This document shows, in pieces, positions 1 through 4,565 of a stretch of DNA of 6,428 nucleotides (positions are counted from its first letter, which is position 1; each line of letters opens with the position of its first letter). Both the position numbers and the translations under genes were made by a program. The DNA is from Spirochaetota bacterium. Its GTDB lineage: Bacteria; Spirochaetota; Leptospiria; Turneriellales; Turneriellaceae. The notes under the pieces are model-generated. The model was not told the DNA's origin, made no database searches, and saw only the letters and a program-made list of their open reading frames with translations. The stretch lies in contig CAUJII010000175.1 in the NCBI GenBank assembly GCA_963205035.1, positions 1 to 6,428 on the forward strand. The letters are read 5' to 3'.

Positions 1-16
1 GCGCCAAGCCCACGCT

Positions 17-94
17 AATCAGCGCAAATTCTCCCGCAAATCGTTCCGATTCGCTCGACGTGTTATTAGAATTCGCGCTGATTTGCTGTTTTTT
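17..94 (+). terminator. Candidate rho-independent terminator of an upstream plus-strand gene
   Basis: Positions 17-32 and 68-83 are inverted copies of each other, 15 of 16 pairs matching (mismatch at 26/74). The loop is 35 bases (33-67), and a run of six T lies at 89-94, five bases after the stem. A stem followed by a T-run fits a terminator for a gene ending left of the window. The long loop and the gap before the T-run are atypical, so a protein-binding dyad is an alternative. No T-run follows the stem on the minus strand. Confidence 0.35.
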
Positions 95-108
95 CTAGCA
101 CCGCGTGT

Positions 109-138
109 TCTTTTCGCAGAAAAAATCGTCTTTTCGCA
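109..138. repeat. 10-base direct repeat, 20-base period, upstream of the cyclase
   Basis: TCTTTTCGCA occurs at 109-118 and again at 129-138. The spacing is about two helical turns and the pair lies 76 to 105 bases before the ATG of the cyclase. It could be a regulator site, but two short T-rich copies may be chance. I see no convincing sigma-70 -35/-10 pair in 1-213; the rest of this leader shows nothing I can name. Confidence 0.25.
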
Positions 139-213
139 TCGTTTGCACGAGTTCCCGCACAGGCTCCTCAGCAATAATTATTGCCAACACCACGGCATAT
201 TTTACTGTTGACC

Positions 214-2646
214 ATGGCGTTAGCACTCGATAAATCAATACTCAAAAAGAAAGTAGCGATAATTTTTTACATTGTAAGTTTCTTCGGCTTTGCAAGTATC
301 GCCGGTATCTGGATTACTCCCAAAGACAACCTGAGGCTCAACGTCACGCTCCATGAAATCTATAACATCACGCTCATTTTTTCGACCGTGGGTTTCATAG
401 GTCTCATCTATGTTCTTCTAAACTTCTTTTCTTTTTTTGGCATGGACCGCACCAAGTTCATGGGGATGTATCTTGCGCTTTCGATCGCAGGGTGGTTTTG
501 TTTTATCTACCAACGCTATGACTTCATCTTAAAGCCGCTCGAGGAGTTTGGTATTAACACGCGCTTTCGCATGACCGCAGAAACGCAAAAATACCAGCAG
601 ATTGGCGATCAAATTGTGAAGATTCCATTGAAGTCAGTCCACCCTGCAATCCACATCGTGGGTATTGAAACCGAAACGGTGCAAGCGTATGGCGGGTATC
701 CCTTCAGTTGGAAGCACTACGCAGACGAGCTCAAGTCTCTCAAAGGCTCGGGAGCAAACACCGTCATGTTTGACGTTTTCTTTATGGATGATTTCAAGAA
801 TAACTATGGCCTTTTGCACACGGTTGAAAGTTTGCGCGACAAAGCCCCCGAGTTGCTCAAGAAAGGGCAGGGCGTCAATATTTCTGCAGGCCAACTGCGT
901 GCGCATTCGGCGCTTTGGAGCGATGAGATTAGAAAGTCTGGAAACGTGATTGTGGACTATGGCATGGAGACCACCGAACTCGACCCGGCGATGCTGCAAG
1001 ATTCCGATTTCAAAGCGCGGCTCGCGGAGCTTAATAAATACCGCATCGCAGATAGCAGCATTATAGAAAATCAATACCTCAAAGACGCGAGTTTAGAATG
1101 GATTTCGTTTCCTTACCCGCCGATTCCCGAGGTGAGCCGTGCGACGAAAGGCTTGGGTGCCGCGAACGTCAAGTACGAAGCGTCGTCTGTGAACTACCAA
1201 ATGCCTATGGTCTTTAAGTGGCAAAATCGTCTATACCCTTCGATCTCTCTTCTTATGGCGTGCCGCTATTATGGCGTCGATGTCACGAAAGACCTCGAAG
1301 TCAAATTGGGCTCCTATATAAAGATAAAAAACATTCCGGCAAAAAAAGTCCAAATTGGTATTTTTGGTGAAGAACACGACATCATGACGCGGCCCAATAA
1401 CGAGCGTTCTATTACGATTCCCATCAATGAAATTGGCATGATGCCGATCCATTTTGTCGGTGGCCCATACACATTCCCGCACACAAAAATGGTCGAGCTG
1501 GCGGAACAAGTCAACATGAAAGAGAAGACCTTAAATATCGACGATTACAAGAACAAGATTCTGTTGACTGCGATGTATTATGCAACCGGTGTATCGACAA
1601 CGCGAGACATCCACCCTTCGCCTTTCAGCTTGACGACTGCCGGAATCGAGCACCACGCTGCTGCGCTCAATACAATTCTCATGCAAGACTTCATCGCGTA
1701 TGCAAACCCTTGGGTGGATTATCTCATCCTCTTTGTTTTTGCGGCTCTCTTGGGATTCCTCATCCCACGGTTTAACATCGGCATCGTGCTCGTCATTGTC
1801 GGTATTCTATCGGGTATTTTTCTCGTCGAAGCAATTCTCGTTTTCAAGTACTTTAAGTATGTCCACTTCTTTATGGTGCCGTATGTCGAGGTGGTTGTCG
1901 TCCTCATCGCCGTCATTGGATATAAAGTCTTAACAGAAGAAGAAAACGTGAAGTATATCCGCAGCACGTTTTCAAAATTCGTCGCCAAGGATATTGTGAA
2001 CGAGCTTTTGGAAAATCCTGAATCGCTCAAACTTGGGGGCGAGAAAAAAGAGCTCACTGTATTCTTCTCCGACATCAGGGGATTTACAACGATGTCTGAA
2101 AGCCTTTCGCCCGAGAACTTGGTTCATCTCTTAAACGAGTATCTCTCAACGATGACCGATTTAGTCATTGCATACCGAGGCACAATCGACAAGTACATGG
2201 GCGATGCGATTATGGCGTTTTGGGGAGCACCCGTCAAAAACGAAGACCATGCTTATTTTGCGTGCATCACCGCGCTCGTGCAACTTGAAGAACTCAAGAA
2301 ACTGCAAGACCGTTGGGCAGAGCAGGGCTATCCCATCATCGACATTGGTATTGGTCTGAACTCGGGCGATGCGGTCGTTGGTAACATGGGCTCCTCTCAC
2401 CGCATGGACTACACCGTCATGGGAGACACCATCAACCTCGGCAGCCGCTTAGAAGGGACCAATAAGCAATACGGCACGCGCATCATTATTTCCGAGTTCA
2501 CGTATGCAAAAGTAAAAGACCGCATCTATGCACGCGAACTCGACGACATCCGCGTAAAAGGTAAAAACGAGCCAGTCAAAATATTTGAACTCTTGGGTCT
2601 TGTTAATCCAGCAGATGTTGATAAGTTCAAGATGCAGGTTGCGTAG
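214..2646 (+). CDS. CHASE2 domain-containing class III adenylate/guanylate cyclase
   Basis: An inner-membrane sensor enzyme predicted to make cAMP (less likely cGMP) from the nucleoside triphosphate. The ATG at 214 gives 810 residues. A TTG at 181 would add 11; neither start has a clear Shine-Dalgarno. Hydrophobic helices lie near 14-33, 51-75 and 82-99. A periplasmic CHASE2 sensor follows at about 145-490, opening with IHIVGIETE and the YPF/HYADEL and FDVFFMDD segments. Three more helices (about 500-518, 521-544, 551-573) and a linker lead to the catalytic domain at about 612-800. Visible catalytic residues are metal-binding Asp620 (FSDIRGFT) and Asp664 (DKYMGDAIMAFWG), purine-recognising Lys660, Asp738-Thr739 (VMGDTINLGSRLEG), Asn741 and Arg745. 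All are present, so the enzyme should be active. Lys plus Asp/Thr points to ATP as substrate. Three helices before CHASE2 are more than the usual one. The 3' end overlaps the opposing gene by 20 bases. Confidence 0.93.
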   Translation: MALALDKSILKKKVAIIFYIVSFFGFASIAGIWITPKDNLRLNVTLHEIYNITLIFSTVGFIGLIYVLLNFFSFFGMDRTKFMGMYLALSIAGWFCFIYQRYDFILKPLEEFGINTRFRMTAETQKYQQIGDQIVKIPLKSVHPAIHIVGIETETVQAYGGYPFSWKHYADELKSLKGSGANTVMFDVFFMDDFKNNYGLLHTVESLRDKAPELLKKGQGVNISAGQLRAHSALWSDEIRKSGNVIVDYGMETTELDPAMLQDSDFKARLAELNKYRIADSSIIENQYLKDASLEWISFPYPPIPEVSRATKGLGAANVKYEASSVNYQMPMVFKWQNRLYPSISLLMACRYYGVDVTKDLEVKLGSYIKIKNIPAKKVQIGIFGEEHDIMTRPNNERSITIPINEIGMMPIHFVGGPYTFPHTKMVELAEQVNMKEKTLNIDDYKNKILLTAMYYATGVSTTRDIHPSPFSLTTAGIEHHAAALNTILMQDFIAYANPWVDYLILFVFAALLGFLIPRFNIGIVLVIVGILSGIFLVEAILVFKYFKYVHFFMVPYVEVVVVLIAVIGYKVLTEEENVKYIRSTFSKFVAKDIVNELLENPESLKLGGEKKELTVFFSDIRGFTTMSESLSPENLVHLLNEYLSTMTDLVIAYRGTIDKYMGDAIMAFWGAPVKNEDHAYFACITALVQLEELKKLQDRWAEQGYPIIDIGIGLNSGDAVVGNMGSSHRMDYTVMGDTINLGSRLEGTNKQYGTRIIISEFTYAKVKDRIYARELDDIRVKGKNEPVKIFELLGLVNPADVDKFKMQVA

Positions 2647-3454
2647 GTAGCGTCAGAGTGCGGTGGTCGACCGATTGCGCACTCTTTTGAACAACCTGTA
2701 AATTTTCCTGAAACATCTCAGGAAAGTTCTTTGCCGTTTGAATAATTTCAAGCGCCCCAAAGTGTGGCTGGCCGAGCTTTTCAAAATGCGAAAACACCTT
2801 GCGGCAGACCTGGAGATCCGCCTGTTCGTCGATTGTGAGTCGAATCCCTTTGACACGCGTCTTGGCACCTTCTTCGCTAAAGGCCGGGTCTAAGCGAAAC
2901 GGCAAGATATCGTAAAGGTGCGGGTTCTCGCGGATAAAGATTGTGACATGCTCTTGGTGATGCGCGCGAATGGGACTTTCTTCGCTCACGTCGAGCATCT
3001 TTGACCTAAGCGCAATCGAGCGCAAGGCATTCACCCGGATGACTTCGGACCCCATCCCAAGGGGTAACTCCGCCGTGTACGCATAGTCGTGTGAATTATT
3101 TTTCAGGTACGTAATCAGTTTCGCAAGCTGTGAAATGTCGGGGAAGGGGTTATCTCCCGTTAATCGAATCACAAAGTCGGTGTCGTTCAAATCGTTCGCC
3201 GCTTTGATAAAGCGTTCCAAGACATTGAAATCGCTTCCTGCAGTCCATGCGAGTTTTTTTTCGGTGAGGTATTCCTTTAATTCCGGCGCATCGCCTTCAG
3301 CGATTGCGAAGAGAGTTTCAACTCCCAAGGGAGCTACCGCGTCAAGACGCGATGCGATGTGTTCGAGGATAGATTTTGTGCCAATCGGTTCCAAAACTTT
3401 TTTTGGAAGCCGCGAACTCATAAGCCGCGCTTGGATGATTGCTCGAAAACGCAT
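2627..3454 (-). CDS. SpsF-like cytidylyltransferase family protein (surface polysaccharide nucleotidyltransferase)
   Basis: A 275-residue member of the SpsF/CMP-KDO synthetase-like family. These proteins are thought to activate acidic or amino sugars with CTP for cell-surface glycan or glycoprotein modification; the exact sugar cannot be told from sequence. Residues 6-21 hold the nucleotide-binding signature IIQARLMSSRLPKKVL. Residues 97-103 hold RLTGDNP, whose Asp is the likely metal ligand. HQEHVTIFIRENP (166-178) and RLTIDE (205-210) are further family blocks. No membrane segment or signal is seen, so it is cytoplasmic. The ATG at 3454 is chosen because the signature follows at once; a TTG at 3478 would run back into pdhA. 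It begins 7 bases after the pdhA stop, with no clear ribosome site, so translation may be coupled. The last 15 or so residues (from about 258) look non-conserved, and that stretch overlaps the cyclase terminator. No other glycan gene lies beside it. Confidence 0.88.
   Translation of the reverse strand: MRFRAIIQARLMSSRLPKKVLEPIGTKSILEHIASRLDAVAPLGVETLFAIAEGDAPELKEYLTEKKLAWTAGSDFNVLERFIKAANDLNDTDFVIRLTGDNPFPDISQLAKLITYLKNNSHDYAYTAELPLGMGSEVIRVNALRSIALRSKMLDVSEESPIRAHHQEHVTIFIRENPHLYDILPFRLDPAFSEEGAKTRVKGIRLTIDEQADLQVCRKVFSHFEKLGQPHFGALEIIQTAKNFPEMFQENLQVVQKSAQSVDHRTLTLPTQPAS
2655..2688 (+). terminator. Candidate intrinsic terminator of the cyclase, inside the opposing gene
   Basis: Nine bases after the cyclase stop codon, AGAGTGCG (2655-2662) pairs perfectly with CGCACTCT (2678-2685), and the T-run 2685-2688 follows. 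The 15-base loop contains the palindrome GGTCGACC (2664-2671), which could form an alternative inner stem. The opposite orientation has no T-run, so it would act only on plus-strand transcripts. The whole element is also coding sequence for the C-terminal tail of the minus-strand SpsF-like protein. The short U-tract is the weak point. Confidence 0.5.
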
Positions 3455-3455
3455 G

Positions 3456-3468
3456 GAATAGTTAGTCG
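3456..3468 (-). repeat. Third copy of the GACTAACTATTC motif, over the pdhA stop and spsF leader
   Basis: The 13 bases 3456-3468 (minus strand CGACTAACTATTC) are identical to the core of the two 15-base repeats before pdhA. This copy includes the last codon and TAA stop of pdhA and ends one base before the spsF-like ATG. The flanks differ, so the hairpin arms are shortened to CGA/TTC here. Confidence 0.6.
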
Positions 3469-4427
3469 CCCTGCGCAAAGACGAGGTTCTTCATCGTTGC
3501 ATAATCTAATTCTTCGGAATTCTCTGCGAACTGGACTGCATCTTCAACCTCAGCCATAACCTCATCGTTGATTGCTTCGAGAGCTTTTTCGCCGAGTCCC
3601 CCTTTGAGAAGTTTGGCGCGCGTCGTGTCGAGAGGGTCTTTTTCTTTCATCGCTTCGAGCTCGCCCGGAGGCCGATACTTGGCAGGGTCAGACATGCTAT
3701 GCCCTCGGAAGCGGTAAGTGATAGCTTCGATGAGCGTCGGGCCTTGACCCGAGCGGGCGCGCACGACCGCTTCGCGCACAGTTTGGTAGACGAGTTCGAC
3801 GGAAAGTGCGTCGATGCGCGCAGAGGGGATCTTGAACGCTTTGGCTTTGTTTGTCAAATCGCGCGTCGGTTGCGAACGATAAAGAGGAGTCCCCATGGCA
3901 TAAAGATTATTTTCGATAATATAGACGACCGGCAAGTTCCAAAGTGCAGCGTAAGTCAAACCTTCATAGAAGCTCCCGATATTCGTGCCACCTTCGCCGA
4001 TAAAGCAGAGCGTTACAGCATTTTCGCGCCGGTACTTGGAGGCGAACGCATGCCCTGCGGCAACGGCGATATGGCCGCCCACGATACCGTGGCCCCCCAT
4101 GAAATTGAGTTCTTTCGAGAAGATGTGCATCGAGCCGCCCAAACCTTGGCTACAGCCCGTTTTTTTTCCATAGAGTTCTGCCATCACCTCGCGCGAAGAC
4201 ATACCACGTGCGAGCGCATGCCCATGCTCGCGGTAGGTCGCAATCACATAGTCTTGTTTATCGAGGTTTTCAATGGCACCGACCGCAACGGGTTCTTCTC
4301 CGATGTAAAGATGGCAAAACCCGCGGATCTTGCCGGTGGCATAAGCTTTCGCTGCGGCCTCTTCAAAATGCCGGAGTAACAGCATTTTTTTGTACATCCT
4401 TTGTAGCCGTTCAAAGCGTTCGCCCAT
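3462..4427 (-). CDS. pdhA: Pyruvate dehydrogenase E1 component alpha subunit
   Basis: The thiamine-diphosphate-binding alpha subunit of an alpha2beta2 pyruvate dehydrogenase E1. It decarboxylates pyruvate and, with E1 beta, passes the acetyl group to lipoyl-E2. The ATG at 4427 gives 321 residues, a usual length. TTG at 4487 would add 20 proline-rich residues and sits in an A/T tract that looks regulatory, so I prefer the ATG. Visible blocks are KIRGFCHLYIGEEPVAVG (33-50), ATYREHGHALARG (63-75), GGSMHIF (97-103), FMGGHGIVGG (109-118), the cofactor motif from G144 (GEGGTN) to ENN (172-174), and the loop YRFRGHSMSDPAKYR (238-252). The motif normally reads GDG; here residue 145 is Glu (GAA). The RFRGHSMSDPAKYR loop favours PdhA over branched-chain or acetoin dehydrogenase subunits. 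The partner gene pdhB, often next to it, is absent: the next gene is the SpsF-like one, 7 bases on. Confidence 0.92.
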   Translation of the reverse strand: MGERFERLQRMYKKMLLLRHFEEAAAKAYATGKIRGFCHLYIGEEPVAVGAIENLDKQDYVIATYREHGHALARGMSSREVMAELYGKKTGCSQGLGGSMHIFSKELNFMGGHGIVGGHIAVAAGHAFASKYRRENAVTLCFIGEGGTNIGSFYEGLTYAALWNLPVVYIIENNLYAMGTPLYRSQPTRDLTNKAKAFKIPSARIDALSVELVYQTVREAVVRARSGQGPTLIEAITYRFRGHSMSDPAKYRPPGELEAMKEKDPLDTTRAKLLKGGLGEKALEAINDEVMAEVEDAVQFAENSEELDYATMKNLVFAQGD

Positions 4428-4485
4428 ACCGTTCGGGTAATGCGGGGGATTTGGTATGTCAAGGCAGTTTTGGGAGGGGGACGGC

Positions 4486-4518
4486 AAAAAATTGTACCCC
4501 CGAATAGTTAGTCGGGTA
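4486..4518 (-). terminator. Candidate hairpin plus T-run between secA and pdhA
   Basis: On the minus strand TACCCGA (4518-4512) can pair with TCGGGGGTA (4503-4495) around the 8-base loop CTAACTAT, with two bulged G. CAA and six T (4491-4486) follow. This would end secA transcription or attenuate pdhA. It uses the pdhA-proximal copy of the direct repeat. The stem is only five to seven pairs. The same bases can be read as a TACAAT -10 box with upstream repeats, so the two calls compete. Confidence 0.35.
4491..4496 (-). promoter_or_regulatory. Possible -10 box (TACAAT) for pdhA
   Basis: The minus strand reads TACAAT, five of six matches to the sigma-70 -10 consensus. Transcription would start near 4484, leaving a leader of roughly 57 bases before the pdhA ATG. 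No TTGACA-like box lies 17 bases upstream; instead the direct repeats cover that position, as expected for an activator-dependent promoter. A TTGACA at 4462-4457 has no matching -10 and was not used. This is weak evidence. Confidence 0.2.
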
Positions 4519-4537
4519 GCCTCCGAATAGTTAGTCG
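4500..4537 (-). repeat. Two 15-base direct repeats 23 bases apart, upstream of pdhA
   Basis: CCGAATAGTTAGTCG (plus strand) occurs exactly at 4500-4514 and 4523-4537. With looser flanks the units run 4494-4515 and 4516-4538 as a near-perfect tandem pair. On the minus strand each copy has the form CGA, CTAACTAT, TCG: a short hairpin with an eight-base loop. The 78 bases between the secA stop and the alternative pdhA TTG are mostly this element. It could be a regulator site or a short dispersed repeat. The core recurs at 3456-3468. Confidence 0.7.
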
Positions 4538-4565
4538 AGCGAGCCTGTCACTCTACACCCCCCGC

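Noticed and set aside
634..1074. Open minus-strand frame of 146 codons inside the cyclase
   Set aside because: It is antisense to the CHASE2 region, with no start signal or recognisable motif.
3455..3478. SpsF-like gene starting at the TTG at 3478
   Set aside because: It would overlap the pdhA 3' end and add eight residues before the conserved MRFRAIIQAR start.
3699..4379. Open plus-strand frame of 226 codons opposite pdhA
   Set aside because: It lies wholly within conserved PdhA coding sequence and its translation matches no family I know.
4440..4462. TTGACA promoter box just before the pdhA ATG
   Set aside because: The hexamer 17 bases downstream is TACCCG, a poor -10, and transcription would start almost at the ATG.
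4428..4487. Longer pdhA beginning at the TTG at 4487
   Set aside because: The extra 20 residues are proline-rich and unlike family N-termini, and the TTG lies in the T-run after a hairpin. It cannot be fully excluded, as a G-rich stretch lies upstream.
4494..4538. CRISPR array
   Set aside because: There are only two units with 8 bases between the 15-base cores, and no spacers or cas genes.
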